Source: Lucinisca nassula (lineage: Eukaryota; Mollusca; Bivalvia; Lucinida; Lucinidae). Taken from it: DNA of 64,000 nucleotides. The position numbers and the translations under genes were made by a program. The notes under the pieces are model-generated. The model had not been told where the DNA came from, searched no databases, and was given only the letters and a program-made list of their open reading frames with translations. Below are positions 39,674 to 50,340 of this stretch, piece by piece. The stretch is taken from the NCBI GenBank assembly GCA_963580285.1, contig CAUZLF010000754.1:62001-126000 (forward strand), written 5' to 3'. How positions within the stretch are numbered: position 1 is the first letter of the stretch; the number at the start of each line of letters is the position of its first letter.

Positions 39674-39862
39674 TTAACCCATTTTTAACCGGAAACCCCA
39701 AAACGGGTAGTTGGCATACAGTGCAGGCCAAGATCTGACGCCGCAGAATGTTTGCAAAAAGTTCAGCCATTTTCCAAATAAATTTTGAAGAAAACAAAAC
39801 CCGACACCCCTAAATTTTGAAATGGACATTCGCTATAATAAGGATTGTACAAAACGGCTTAA
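39674..39862 (+). mobile_element. T2 MITE lacking the right hairpin arm
   Basis: TTAAcccatttttaaccggaa, cagtgcaggccaagatctga, cgccgcagaatg then directly tttgcaaaaagttcagccat. Ends gtacaaaacggcTTAA. Confidence 0.8.
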
Positions 39863-39891
39863 CAGGCCTGTAAGTGGTCAAAATGTCAAAT

Positions 39892-40062
39892 ACCATATTT
39901 ACCCTAATATTCAAACACCTCGGTTCCTTTCCATATTGAACAAGTACCATTTACTACCTGGTGTTGTGTCTAAGAGTGAGTGAATGTTTGAGGTTTACGT
40001 ACCACCAACAGATAAGGTCATATGGAGACGGAAAGTCTGGGGAAGCCCCGATCGTTGTGTCT
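39892..40062 (-). repeat. TA-MITE end and SB3 SINE fragment
   Basis: taccatatttaccctaatat at 39892 resembles the CCGTATT MITE end. 39974-40062 (gagtgagtgaatgtttgagg, ccaccaacagataaggtcat, gacggaaagtctggggaagc) is the SB3 tail and body on the minus strand. Confidence 0.6.
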
Positions 40063-40204
40063 AAGAATAGCGGGCTGAGACTCTACGGAAGGCAACATCT
40101 CATCTGTATCAGCACTGTTTGCTCAGGCCTGTCTGCTGAATAGTCATAATGTACTCTATATAGCTTGTAGGAATTGTGTACAGTGTTACCGTAATTGTGA
40201 AACC

Positions 40205-40300
40205 GAGACAGGATTCATGTGCTGGGTTAGGCAAACATTGTAGACCCAGATCAAATGCCATAGAAAGCAGCATGTGATCAGGGTTTGCGATGGTTTGCAT
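40205..40300. repeat. diverged T-type hairpin
   Basis: gcaaacattgtagacccaga, tcaaatgccatagaaagcag and catgtgatcagggtttgcga: both arms still pair weakly. No TTAA ends. Confidence 0.5.
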
Positions 40301-40440
40301 AAAGAACAGGAATTTAAGGGTCAAACAAAAAAAAAGTCTTAAGTCCTTGTTCAGAACTGGAAGTCCTTGTTCAGGACTGGACAGATTATATCTCAGAAGC
40401 ATAACATTCCCTTTCATTCCATGACTGCATCTGACTCAAG

Positions 40441-40605
40441 GTTGACTGTTTGTTTGTTTGATTTGAGGTTTAACGTCCCCTTCAACACTGTAAAGGTCAT
40501 TTTGGAGACGTTGCTTCCAATTTTGTGGGACTTTTACCCGACACTGAGATGAAATGACATCTCAAGCCCTGTCGCCCAATGAAACCAATAGGGTTTATTA
40601 GCATT
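40441..40605 (-). mobile_element. SB1 SINE, 5'-truncated, minus
   Basis: tgtttgtttgtttgatttga, ggtttaacgtccccttcaac, gacactgagatgaaatgaca and aatgaaaccaatagggttta, then it stops. Confidence 0.75.
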
Positions 40606-40794
40606 TCTTTAATGCCCAACCAAAACACCATTGAGAACAAGCTAGTTTGGCTCGATTGTCCAAGGATGTTTTTGAATCCTGGTAACGCAAAATTGTGTTC
40701 GATCCTTTGCCTAAGTGAGAAATTGATATTGTGATAAAAATATTTAAATATGATAAGATGTGGTGCAGCCAATAAAAAGACTTCTTTTGGCACA

Positions 40795-40865
40795 TATGAA
40801 CTGCAAAGGCTCTGGTCAGCCTGCACATGTGCAGGCTGACCAGAGAGTTTGCAGTTCATACAAAG
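40795..40865. repeat. T6 hairpin repeat, second copy
   Basis: atgaactgcaaaggctctgg, tcagcctgcacatgtgcagg and ctgaccagagagtttgcagt form a near-perfect palindrome of about 27 bases per arm. Confidence 0.65.
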
Positions 40866-40931
40866 ATGAGTTTGGACAGAATTCATATTGGGTTTTGCAC
40901 ATGCAGTTCACGAGCCCGATTAAAGCCTTTC

Positions 40932-41156
40932 TTAACCCATTTGGTACCAGAAACCCCAAAACGTGTACCCTGGCAAAAAGTGCAGACCCATATCAGATGC
41001 CACAGAATGCTGCGTCTGATCAGGGCCTACACTGTTTGCAGAAAGTTCAGCCATTTTCCGAACAAAATTTGAAGAAACCACAACCCGACACCCCTTAATT
41101 TTGAAATTGACTTCTGCTTAAGGAGGAAGATTCCATTTGGTACAAATGTGGCTTGA
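40932..41156 (+). mobile_element. T2 MITE
   Basis: TTAAcccatttggtaccagaa, core cccatatcagatgccacaga / gctgcgtctgatcagggcct, right half gaaagttcagccattttccg ... gattccatttggtac, last TTAA mutated to ttga. Confidence 0.85.
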
Positions 41157-41544
41157 AATGATGCATGTCTTGAGAAAAACAGTCATACATACTGAACACA
41201 TCAGGTGGAAACTCATTTTAGTCTACACTGCATCATTGTTTATAATGATTGTCTTCTCGGTTTACTCGGTATGTCAAGGGCACAGAACCTTAATAAGCCT
41301 CTGATCAGACTGTGGAGAGCTTTAGCAGAGTTGTCTGCTCTTGGGTTGAGTTGGTTATGTTGTCCTAAGATGCATTTTTGTCCGCAAATGACATGAATGG
41401 ATTTCAGATCACAAATAGGCGCCAAAGATTTCTTAAAGGTTTGTTTAACTGTATTCGATTTGGTGAAATTATATCTTCGTTATTGATGGAATTAATGTGA
41501 TAATATTGCTACTACGGGACAGCAGGTATGAAGAATAGTGGCCT
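41157..41544. other. no clear feature
   Basis: A weak T6-like palindrome (aagcctctgatcagactgtg ... gttgtctgctcttggg) may occur near 41295-41345. The rest is unrecognised. Confidence 0.35.
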
Positions 41545-41787
41545 TTAACCCATTTAGTACCAGAAACTCAAAACAGGTACCCTGGCAATTTTAACAGTGC
41601 AGGTTCTGCGGCGTCTACGCGGCAGAATGCGGCGTCTGATAAAGGGCCTCCACCGTTTCCTAAAAGTTCAGTCATTTTCCAAATAAATTTTGATGAAAAA
41701 TAACCTGACTCTAAATTTTGAAATGAACTCCTGCTATACATGTATATATAAGGGGGAAGATTCCATGTGGTACAAATTAAATGGTTA
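41545..41787 (+). mobile_element. T2 MITE sharing its right TTAA with a T3
   Basis: TTAAcccatttagtaccagaa, a rearranged core with two tries of the gcggcgtct motif, ctcctgctatacatgtatat, attccatgtggtacaaatta, aatggTTAA. The right TTAA (41784-41787) also starts the T3. Confidence 0.85.
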
Positions 41788-42016
41788 ACCCATTGCAGGC
41801 GGGAAACCCCTAAAGGGGTACCTTGGCAAATAGTGCAGGCCCCGATCAGATGCCAGACAATGTGGCGTTTGATCAGGGACTGCGCTATTTACTAACAGAA
41901 TTTTCCGTCAAAAACAGAATAAAAACGAAAAATAGGCTTACCACCCCTTGTGTGACAAATGGACTTGTCCAACATATAGCATTGATGGAAGACTCCACTA
42001 GTATACAATTGGTTAA
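41784..42016 (+). mobile_element. T3 MITE, complete
   Basis: TTAAcccattgcaggcgggaa, core gccccgatcagatgccagac / gtggcgtttgatcagggact, tccgtcaaaaacagaataaa, actccactagtatacaattg gTTAA. Confidence 0.85.
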
Positions 42017-42144
42017 AACTTCATCCCTGTATTAAGCCTTAACCTTAGAAGGGTGGGTAATTTTGACAAATATTGCAAAATTGATCAAAATATGGAGTCA
42101 AAATTTATTCTGTCAAAAAAGAAAGCATGATTCCATGACTCCCG

Positions 42145-42710
42145 TACTTTTAGCAAACTGTCTAGAATCAGATCACCTGCCATATCTGATCTGAGTCTAC
42201 ACTGTTTGCCAATGTGCTTTTGGGTTGGTAGGCATACCCCTGTCCGGATGAATGAATTCATTTTGCCAGAACCAGTTTTGACCACCAACCAATCAAATTA
42301 CTTGATATAATATATTCAATATAATGTATGCATCCGTGGCACCCCCCACCCCCACTTTGGGGCTTCAAAAAATAGATTGGGCTGCATGGTGCTTCCAGGC
42401 AGAGATGAAACTGACCGCACATGAGTACTGGTAAACTGCCTAAGCCTGCCCAGGAAAAGTGGTGCTAGTCAGACCGTCTATACATATAAACCCTATTGGT
42501 TTCATAGGAAGCAACATCTCCAAAATGACCTATACATTGTTGACAGGGACATTAACCCTCAAATCAATAAACAAACAAACAAACAAACATTATGTATTCA
42601 TCCAAATTCTCTAACTGAATGACAGAGTATATAACATGATAAGATGGTTTCTTCAGACTTGTTTGCAAAGGTAGGGGTTGTCCTGTTTTAACAGGACAAG
42701 TGTGAAATTC
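42145..42710 (-). mobile_element. diverged T1-type element split by an SB1 SINE
   Basis: gtctagaatcagatcacctg/ccatatctgatctgagtcta is one hairpin. ccctgtccggatgaatgaat, ccaaccaatcaaattacttg and tctaactgaatgacagagta, tggtttcttcagacttgttt, ggggttgtcctg follow T1 order in minus orientation around the SINE. Confidence 0.6.
42336..42589 (+). mobile_element. SB1 SINE with target duplication
   Basis: gtggcaccccccacccccac, gggctgcatggtgcttccag, aagcctgcccaggaaaagtg, gacagggacattaaccctca, (caaa)n. taatgtatgcatcc / ttatgtattcatcc flank it (42322-42335, 42590-42603). Confidence 0.8.
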
Positions 42711-42940
42711 ATTTACGATAACACGCCTATACAAATACATTGTAAACCACGGAAAAAACGTAAATTTAAAGATGAAAAATTGTGATATTTTTCTTAGGTG
42801 AGGCGGTTCTAACAAATACCTACAATCTGTATTTTAGAGCAGAAATAAGAAAAAATAATGTTTACCCGTGTAAACCCCAGTTTTACCATATAAAATGGGG
42901 TTCAAGGAGGTCAAAATTGCATAGGCTTGTTTTCGTGATG
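42710..42940. mobile_element. MITE-H lacking the left hairpin arm
   Basis: Ends catttacgataacacgccta and ggcttgttttcgtgatg. The core keeps only gtgaggcggttctaacaaat. C-rich half gtttacccgtgtaaacccca present. Confidence 0.75.
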
Positions 42941-42966
42941 TGTAAATCCTCGTTAACCCACATTTT

Positions 42967-43199
42967 TTAATCCTTTTGTGTACCAAATGGAATCTTCCAC
43001 CTTACTTACAGCACAAATCCATTTCAAACTTTTAAAGGCTGTGACAGGTTGTGTTTTCCAATTTTTTTTGGGGAAAATGGCTGAACTTTTGTCAAACAGT
43101 GTTAAGGCCCTGAACAGACGACGCATTCTGTGGCGTCTGATCTGGGCCTGCACTGTTTGCTAATTATTGTTTTGGGGTTTCTGGTACAAAATGGGTTAA
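42967..43199 (-). mobile_element. T2 MITE, minus
   Basis: TTAAtccttttgtgtaccaaa ... ggtacaaaatgggTTAA; core ggccctgaacagacgacgca / tgtggcgtctgatctgggcc. Confidence 0.85.
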
Positions 43200-43385
43200 G
43201 CCCCACCCATTCAAAGAATGATGAAAAGGGCATATTGTGTAACCTCTGTCCGACCCTGTCTGCATTCATTTTTGTGTCCATGTCCGAGATTGCGTCAACA
43301 ATTTGCATTTAAGTTTTGATTTTAATCAGTGTCACAGCAGCATACAAGGTGGGGGCATCTGTGTCACTTGGACACAGTTCTAGTT
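43199..43385 (-). mobile_element. R2-type element, short and decayed
   Basis: agccccacccattcaaagaa/tgatgaaaagggca hairpin, ctgtccgaccctgtctgcat, one part-unit, then gtgggggcatctgtgtcact ... cacagttctagtt, the R2 far end. It abuts the T2 element. Confidence 0.65.
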
Positions 43386-43675
43386 GCATGTATCAATGCT
43401 TTTGCATTGCGACTCCCAGAAGAGTCTTTCCTTCCCTGTGCAGTATAGATAAGTGTTTTCAATTCATATTCCAGATTTTCTTGTTGTAATTACCCTTGAA
43501 TATATAGTGTAGACACCAAAAATAATTTTAATGAAAGAATTCATCAGTAGAGAGCAAAAATTCTTCCCATTACCATTAGCACTACATCAGGCGTACAATT
43601 TGCAGGCAACGTTGTATCTGAGTGTCAATGCAACATTGTGATGTTGCATCGAAGTTGCCATGCAATTAACTACTC

Positions 43676-43864
43676 TTAACCCTTATCCTGCTGTTCACAA
43701 CAACCCCTACCTTTGCAAACAGTGTAGACCCAGATCAGATGGCTTCTACACTGTTTGTCATTCCGTTTGTGTATTTGAACAAAAACATTATATCATGTAA
43801 TCTGACTGGCTGATAGTCAGAAATGGGGTTGGCTTATTTAGATATTCAGCAGGATAAGGGTTAA
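43676..43864 (+). mobile_element. T1 MITE with short core
   Basis: TTAAcccttatcctgctgttc ... cagcaggataagggTTAA. The core gatggcttctacactgtttg has lost its right arm up to tctacactg. Confidence 0.85.
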
Positions 43865-44467
43865 ATGTCTTTTGCCCACAGTCACATAAGGACCCCTAAT
43901 GAAAATTGAATTGATATCCACTTAGGTATATGAGAAAATATTTTGAATACTTATATAATTGGCATAGATATGAATAAGAATGATAATAAAATTCATCTTT
44001 TTTTTTCCAATGTGCATGGATGTCCAGATGAAAAGCATGATCTTCCAAGATTTAATTTAGCCAACAATAGGAATCATGCATGTTTACATGTGGAGAACAC
44101 AGGTCAAGATCTGTTTAGCAAGAATGCCAGTGGGTGGTTATCTGACTGGAACATACACTATAATGGAACAAGTCAATTCTAACTAGAATCACGCAGTCGA
44201 TGGCAAGCCATCGCATATCCCCACGCTTCCCCGCAGGCCCCATCCCCTGGGCCATCCCCTAGGGGTGTTTGACCCGAGGGGTAAAATTTTGATTGTGATG
44301 TATTCTACGGTACTTATTGCAAATTTTAGGAGAATTACAGCAAGTCCTTAAGGTTTTCGTATTATTACGATATTCTGAAGAATGCCTTATGAAAATACTT
44401 TGGGTAATTATTTATGGTAATAATTGATTATAATGGCAAAAAAACATTCAAATAAACTTTAAAACCC

Positions 44468-44526
44468 CTAAGATGCTGAGAAAAACTTCACCTGAAAATG
44501 TCACCTGCTGAATCTTGTTGCAAATT
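44468..44526 (+). repeat. T4 left-end fragment
   Basis: agatgctgagaaaaacttca, cctgaaaatgtcacctgctg matches the T4 left part at 38785, cut by the R2 element at 44527. Confidence 0.6.
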
Positions 44527-45378
44527 TTTATGCCCCGCCATTCGAAGAATGGTGGAAAGGGCATATAGCGTTGCCCCTGTCCGTCCGTCCGTTCGTCCGT
44601 GCATCCGTTCGTCCGTGCGTCCGTTCGTCCGTGCGTCCGTCCGAAACTTAAACACAGTCAATAACATCCTTATTTCTTGATGGATTTTAAAATTACTCGG
44701 CAGAAATGTTAACCATCATGAGACGACGTGTCACATGCAAAACCCAGGTCCGTACCTCCAAGGTCAAGGTCATACTTAGAGGTCAAAGGTCAAAAAAAGG
44801 CTCCGAAACTTAAACGCAGTCAATAACTTTCTTATTTCTGGATGGATTTTGAAATTACTTTGGAGAAATGTTAACCATCATGAGTCGATGTGTCACATGC
44901 AAAACCCAGGTCCGTACCTCCAAGGTCAAGGTCATACTTAGAGGTCAAAGGTCAAAAAAAGGCTCCGAAACTTAAACGCAGTCAATAACTTTCTTATTTC
45001 TGGATGGATTTTGAAATTACTTTGTAGAAATGTTAACCATCATGAGTGGATGTGTCACATGCAAAATCCAGGTCCGTACCTCCAAGGTCAAGGTCATACT
45101 TGGAGGTCAAAGGTCAAAAAACGGTCCGAAACTTAAACGCAGCCAATAACTTACTTATTTTTGGATGGATTTTGAAATTATTTTGAAGAAATGTTAACCA
45201 TCATGAGACAATGTGTCACGTGCAAACCCAGATCCGTACCTCCAAGGTCATACTTGGAGGTCAAATGGCATAGAAAGGGTCCAAAACTTAAACACTGTCA
45301 ATAACTTTCTATGGATGAACATGAACATAGACATATTTTCCGGCGGGGGCATCCGTGTCCTATGGACGCATTTCTAGT
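44527..45378 (-). mobile_element. R2 element nested in R1
   Basis: tatgccccgccattcgaaga/atggtggaaagggcata, (cgtccgtc)n, five units of about 161 bases, end ggcgggggcatccgtgtcct ... cgcatttctagttt. Nearly the same as 30536-31376. DR1 motifs aggtcaaaggtca at 44780, 44942 and 45104. Confidence 0.85.
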
Positions 45379-46574
45379 TTAGATATATTTTTAAGGTATA
45401 TAGTAATCACACATCTAGACTGTTTGCTAGGCCATGACTTTGATTTTTTATCCCCAAGGTGCCCCACCTCTGGCCCTACTCCCAGGGGTAGGATCAAAAT
45501 TCCGAAACTGTTATGCCCTCCCCAGACCAAAGTTTTATCAGTTCCTAAAGTTTCAAGTTTCTATCTATAACGGTCTAGGAGGAGTTATCCAGTAACAGTA
45601 ATGTATTGGGGTAGAGGGGTCAAAATCAGTTTTTGACCTCTGGTGACCTCAAAATTGACCCCAGGGGTCAAATTTTGGTTGGAATGTTTTCTACTCATCA
45701 TGCCGTTCGCTTTGATATATTACACGACCATGTTCTGGAAATTTTTGTTTTTGACCCCTGCGGGCCCCACCCCCTGGGCCCACCCGTAGGGGTGTGATCA
45801 AAATTCCAAAAGTGTCATGCACTCCCCAGACCAAAGATCTAACATTTCCCAAAGTGTCAAGTTTCTATCTATAACCATCTAGGAGGAGTTATCCGGTAAA
45901 GGGGTCAAAATCAGTTTTTGACCTCTGGTGACCTCAATGTTGACCCCAGGGGTCAAATTTTGGTTGGAATGTTTTCTACTCATCATGCCATTCGCTTTGA
46001 TATATTACACGGCCATGTTCTGGAAATTTTGATTTTTGACCCCCGCGGGCCCCACCCCCTGGGCCCACCTGTAGGGGTGTGATCAAAATTCCAAAAGTGT
46101 CATGCACTCCCCAGACCAAAGATCTATCAGTTCCCAAAGTTTCAAGTTTCTATCTATAACCGTCTAGGAGGAGTTATCCGGTAAAGGGGTCAAATCAGTT
46201 TTTGACCTCTGGTGACCTCAAAATTCACCCCAGGGGTCAAATTTTGATTGCAATGTTTTTTACTCATCATTCCGTTCGCTTTGATATATTACACGACCAT
46301 GTTCTGGAAATTTTTATTTTTGACCCCCGCGGGCCCCACCCCCTGGGCCCACCCGTAGGGGTGTGATCAAAATTCCAAAAGTGTCATGCACTCCTCAGAC
46401 CAAAGATCTATCAGTTCCCAAAATTTCAAGTTTCTATCTATAACCGTCTAGGAGGAGTTATCCGGTAAGACGGACGGACGGACGTACGGACGACGAAGAC
46501 TATTACAATATCCCCACTTTTTCTTCGAAAAGCGTGGGGATAATTATTACTGCCTGTTGCAGTAGCATTGGAAT

Positions 46575-46824
46575 GCATCACAAAAATACGCCTATATAAT
46601 TTTTACCCCCTTGTTTATATAGTAAAACTTGGGTTTAAAGGGGTATACCTTATTTTTCTTATTTCTGCTCTTAAATATAGATTATGGGTACTGGTTAGAG
46701 TACCCACAATCTATGTTTTGAGCAGAAATAAGAAAAATATCACAATTTTTCAACTTAAAATTTTCGTTTTTTTGACGGTAAAGATTACAATGTATTAATT
46801 TTGTATAGGCGTGTTTTTGTAATG
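46575..46824. mobile_element. MITE-H with deleted loop
   Basis: catcacaaaaatacgcctat ... taggcgtgtttttgtaatg. Core gattatgggtactggttaga directly followed by gtacccacaatctatg: the CGCCTC/GAGGCG loop is missing. Confidence 0.8.
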
Positions 46825-47050
46825 GTATTCTGGTTGGGGCAGGGGATGGGGATGGGGCAAGCAGCCCAATCACTGCCAATAAAAAACCCGTGAGAAAATA
46901 TTGCTGCATAGTCAAAACAGTTTTGAAAGCTCCACAAAAAAACTGAATCTCTCTTGTTTATGTGTGCTATAAAGATTTATCCTTTGTATGCAAGAATACA
47001 CAATAGAACAGAATATTTCAGAGTGTACAAACAACCTGTTTCAGCAAATT

Positions 47051-48332
47051 AACTAGAATCGGGCAGTCGATGGCAAGCCATCGCATATCCCCACGCTTCC
47101 CCGCGGGCCCCACCCCCTGGGCCACCCCCTAGGGGTGTTTGACCCGAGGGGTAAAATTTTTATTGTGATGTATTCTACTCATCATGCCGTTCGATTTAAT
47201 ATGCTACACGACCATGTTCTGAAAACTTTGATTTTTTTATCCCCAAGGTGCCCCACCCCTGGCCCCACTCCCAGGGGTAGGATCAAAATTCTGAAAGTGT
47301 TATGCACTCCCCAGACCAAAGTTTTATCGGTTCCCAAAGTTTCAAGTTTCTATCTATAACGGTCTAGGAGGAGTTATCCGATAACAGTAATGTATGAGGA
47401 TAAAGGGGTCAAAATCAGCTTTTGACCTCTGGTGACCTCAAAATTGACCCCAGGGGTCAAATTTTGGTTGTAATGTTTTCTATTCATCATGCTGTTTGCT
47501 TTGATATATTACACGACCATGTTCTGGAAAATTTTATTTTTGACCCCCGCGGGCCCCACCCCCTGGGCCCACCCGAAGGGGTGTGATCAAATTCCGAAAG
47601 TGTCATGCACTCCCCAGACCAAAGATCTATCAGTTCCCAAAGTTTCAAGTTTCTGTCTATAACCGTCTAGGAGGAATTATCCAGTAAAGGGGTCAAAATC
47701 AGTTTTTGACCTCTGGTGACCTCAAAATTGACCCCAGGGGTCAAATTTTGGTTGTAATGTTTTTTACTCATCATGCCATTCCCTTTGATATATTACACAA
47801 CCATGTTCTGGAAATTTTGATTTTTGACCCCGCGGGCCCCACCCCATGGGCCCACCCGTAGGGGTGGGATCAAAATTCCGAAAGTGTCATGCACTCCCCA
47901 GACCAAAGATCTATCAGTTCCCAAAGTTTCAAGTTTCTATTTATAACCGTCTCGGAGGAGTTATCCGGTAAAGGGGTCAAAACAGTTTTTGACCTCTGGT
48001 GACCTCAAAATTGACCCCAGGGGTCAAATTTTGGTTGTAATGTTTTCTACTCATCATGCTGTTCGCTTTGATATATTACATGACCATGTTCTGGAAATTT
48101 TTATTTTTAACCCCCGCGGGCCCCACCCCCTGGGCCCACCCATAGGGGTGTGATCAAAATTCCGAAAGTGTCATGCACTCCTCAGACCAAAGATCTATCA
48201 GTTCCCAAAGTTTCAAGTTTCTATCTATAACCGTCTAGGAGGAGTTATCCGGTAAGACGGACGGACGGACGTACGGACGACAAAGACCATTACAATATCC
48301 CCACTTTTTCTTTGAAAAGCGTGGGGATAATT
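47051..48332 (+). mobile_element. R1 element, plus, complete
   Basis: actagaatcgggcagtcgat, gcaagccatcgcatatcccc ... units of about 280-300 bases ... gacggacggacggacgtacg, hairpin ccccactttttctttgaaaa/gcgtggggataa. DR4 motifs at 47423, 47707 and 47990 are perfect. A compact reference copy. Confidence 0.85.
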
Positions 48333-48405
48333 AGTCCTATTCAGTGATCCTGAAATATATTCAAGCCTGATTTAATCTATATACCTGACTTAAACTGCCA
48401 ACCTG

Positions 48406-48645
48406 GGCCCAGTTGTTCAAAGCCTTGTTAGCTTAACGGGCTCATTAGTGGTCATATTGTTAACTGTTCCAGCAAGTATAATATCTAAAATTTTGGAATT
48501 TTTGCTGAAAAAATGTGAGCAGCTTTTGCATTTTGCAAAAGCTGCTCACACTTTTTCAGCAAAAATACTTGTATATTTGCCATATTTAATGATCAAAGTT
48601 TTAACGATTCATTCGTTAATGATGTTAGTTTTGAACAACAGGCCC
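48406..48645. mobile_element. palindromic MITE (GGCCC ends)
   Basis: Ends gggcccagttgttcaaagcc and gttttgaacaacaggccc are inverted. The centre gtgagcagcttttgcatttt/gcaaaagctgctcac and wider arms (tttttgctgaaaaa / tttttcagcaaaaa) make a long hairpin. Confidence 0.8.
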
Positions 48646-48804
48646 ATGATGAAAAATCTCCCATCAGCACTCTCAGTACTTTGATTTATTTTACCTTGCC
48701 CAATAAAAAAGGATAGACAGACCATCATGTAATTTTAAATTCCGAGCCATTTTGAAGTTGCTGCGGACTGCCGGGAAAGTGGTTGAAACTTGGATTTGTC
48801 AGGC

Positions 48805-48882
48805 CCTTTGTCACCCCTAAATTTTGAAATGGACTGTGCTATATATAAGGAGGAAGATTCCATTTTGTACAAAAAGGGTTAA
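48805..48882 (+). repeat. T2 right-end fragment
   Basis: gtcacccctaaattttgaaa, tggactgtgctatatataag, attccattttgtacaaaaag ggTTAA; left part absent. Confidence 0.7.
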
Positions 48883-48889
48883 TTGATCA

Positions 48890-49157
48890 TCACATTATGA
48901 TAACAAATCTGTACGGCATAGTGCATTCTGTATCATCTCCAACACAATTATTTTCTGATGAAAATTGATGAAACGAGTCTTATTAATACTCAAAATATAG
49001 GCTGTGGGTGCTCATTAGAACCGCCTAACGAGTACCCACAACCTATGTCTTGGACCAGAAATAAGAAAAATAATGAATACCCTGTATGCCCCAGTTTTCC
49101 TTAAATAAAGTGGGGTTCAGGGGGTGTTCATTTCATGGAGACTTGTTCACATGATGA
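48890..49157. mobile_element. MITE-H, second subtype
   Basis: catcacattatgataacaaa ... acttgttcacatgatg. Core ggctgtgggtgctcattaga accgcc then aacgagtacccacaacctat; loop deleted. Confidence 0.75.
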
Positions 49158-49374
49158 TCCAAGCAACGATTAGAATCCAAGCACTGAGAGTACAGCGTAA
49201 AAGACCACTGGGGGGTTGATTGTCTCTGAGTGGCGGCTGTGAAAATATTTCTAAGGGAGTATACTCTGGTAGGACTCTTCCATCCTGATACAGAACCTGG
49301 GTATTATCAAAAGATTTACTGTTCTTGACAGAAACCAAAACAGGAACACTGGAAAAACTGGTGCAGGGCTGCAT
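49147..49374 (-). CDS. unrecognised 75-residue open frame
   Basis: The peptide reads like protein rather than repeat (NTQVLYQDGRVLPEYTPLEI, FSQPPLRDNQPPSGLLRC), ending in a hydrophobic tail (WILIVAWII) that enters the MITE-H end. I do not recognise it. A pyrimidine tract and ttccag precede it on the minus strand. It could be a decayed exon or a fragment of an element protein. Confidence 0.2.
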   Translation of the reverse strand: MQPCTSFSSVPVLVSVKNSKSFDNTQVLYQDGRVLPEYTPLEIFSQPPLRDNQPPSGLLRCTLSAWILIVAWIIM

Positions 49375-49424
49375 ACTGTGGTATCATAAAACCAAAAAAC
49401 AAATCAAATCTGACACTAATAATT

Positions 49425-49730
49425 TCAGCCAAGTAGCTCATCATGCTCTTGAGTGGAAGATAAAAGAGGTTAACACTCAGTTGAATGCTTTTCAGACGGG
49501 TGATTAGGAGGTCTCGGGTTCAATACCTGCTACCTCGTCAACATTCTTTTCATGGTCATTCTCTCTCTTCTGCTGATTCAAGAAGGTCAGTTGTCAGTTT
49601 CTGGCAAAAGAATGGGATTTGTACTGGTTAAACCATCATGCAGCCTTGGAAAATTGTGGTTAAGTAAACTGACTGGCTAAATGTAACCAAAATATTGTTT
49701 AATGGGCTGTCAACCCCAAAACAAATTTCC
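49425..49730 (+). mobile_element. SB4 tRNA-derived SINE, diverged
   Basis: aagtagctcatcatgctctt ... gtctcgggttcaatacctgc (B box), tcattctctctcttctgctg, gcagttgtcag-type body (gtcagttgtcagtttctggc), ggctgtcaaccccaaaacaa tail. The head carries an extra 60 bases. Better copy at 58795. Confidence 0.7.
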
Positions 49731-49768
49731 TGGTCCAGAAAGGGAAGAATTTTTGACAAAACTGTCAT

Positions 49769-50041
49769 GTGAACAAGTCTGTCAAATGAACACCCTCTAA
49801 ACCCACTTTCTATAGAGAAAACTGGGTTTTATGGGGTATTCATTATATTTCTTATTTCTGCTCCAAGACATAGGTTGTGGGCACTCTTCAGAACTGCCTC
49901 AGTGAGATGGTTCTAATGAGCACCCACAAGCTATTTTTGAGGTATAATTAAGAAAAATATCACATTTTCATTGGAAAACTAGCCATTTTGGAGATATGAA
50001 AGAATGCACTTTATCATATCTGAGGTGTAAAAACGTCATGT
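49769..50041. mobile_element. MITE-H, second subtype
   Basis: gtcatgtgaacaagtctgtc ... gtgtaaaaacgtcatgtaat. Core ggttgtgggcactcttcaga / gatggttctaatgagcaccc. Confidence 0.75.
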
Positions 50042-50340
50042 AATAAATTTGATAATTTACTAGTGGATTATATATGCAAATTAGATAGTTAGGCCCCGTA
50101 ATGTTACACGCACACCGTCCTTAATGATGTACATTTTTTGTAAAACAGTCATGAATAAAATGCATTTTAAATGTCATAATATTATGATAAATTGAATCTT
50201 GCATTCGTGCTCATGTATTATTGAATTTATTAAACTCGTGGTTAAAATGCTCGGCAAAGCCTCACATTTTATCCCTTTTCCTAAACTCGTTGAATAAATT
50301 CAATAATACATGAACACTCATGTAAGATCCTCTATTTCTT
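50042..50340. repeat. dispersed repeat Y with inverted arms
   Basis: atatgcaaattagatagtta, gccccgtaatgttacacg resembles 58640-58700. Within it gctcatgtattattgaattt and aaattcaataatacatgaac (50208-50327) are inverted arms. Confidence 0.6.

Larger units (their letters stand above)
44183..46546 (+). mobile_element. R1 element, plus, with nested block
   Basis: 5' end ctagaatcacgcagtcgatg, gcaagccatcgcatatcccc acgcttcc. Tandem units from 45430 (ttatccccaaggtgccccac ... aggaggagttatccggtaaa). 3' end ggacggacggacgtacggac and hairpin tccccactttttcttcgaaa/agcgtggggata. About 1.1 kb (44309-45430) is foreign, including an R2. Perfect DR4 motifs (tgacctctggtgacct) are at 45634, 45919 and 46203. Confidence 0.8.

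Noticed and set aside
43943..44182. 80-codon plus-strand frame with a possible acceptor (ttttttttccaatgtgc...ccag) and stop just before an R1 element
   Set aside because: Considered as the next exon of the 13965 gene. The acceptor gives phase 1, whereas the donor at 16604 is phase 0, there is no ATG start or family match, and the flanks are a T1 and an R1 element.
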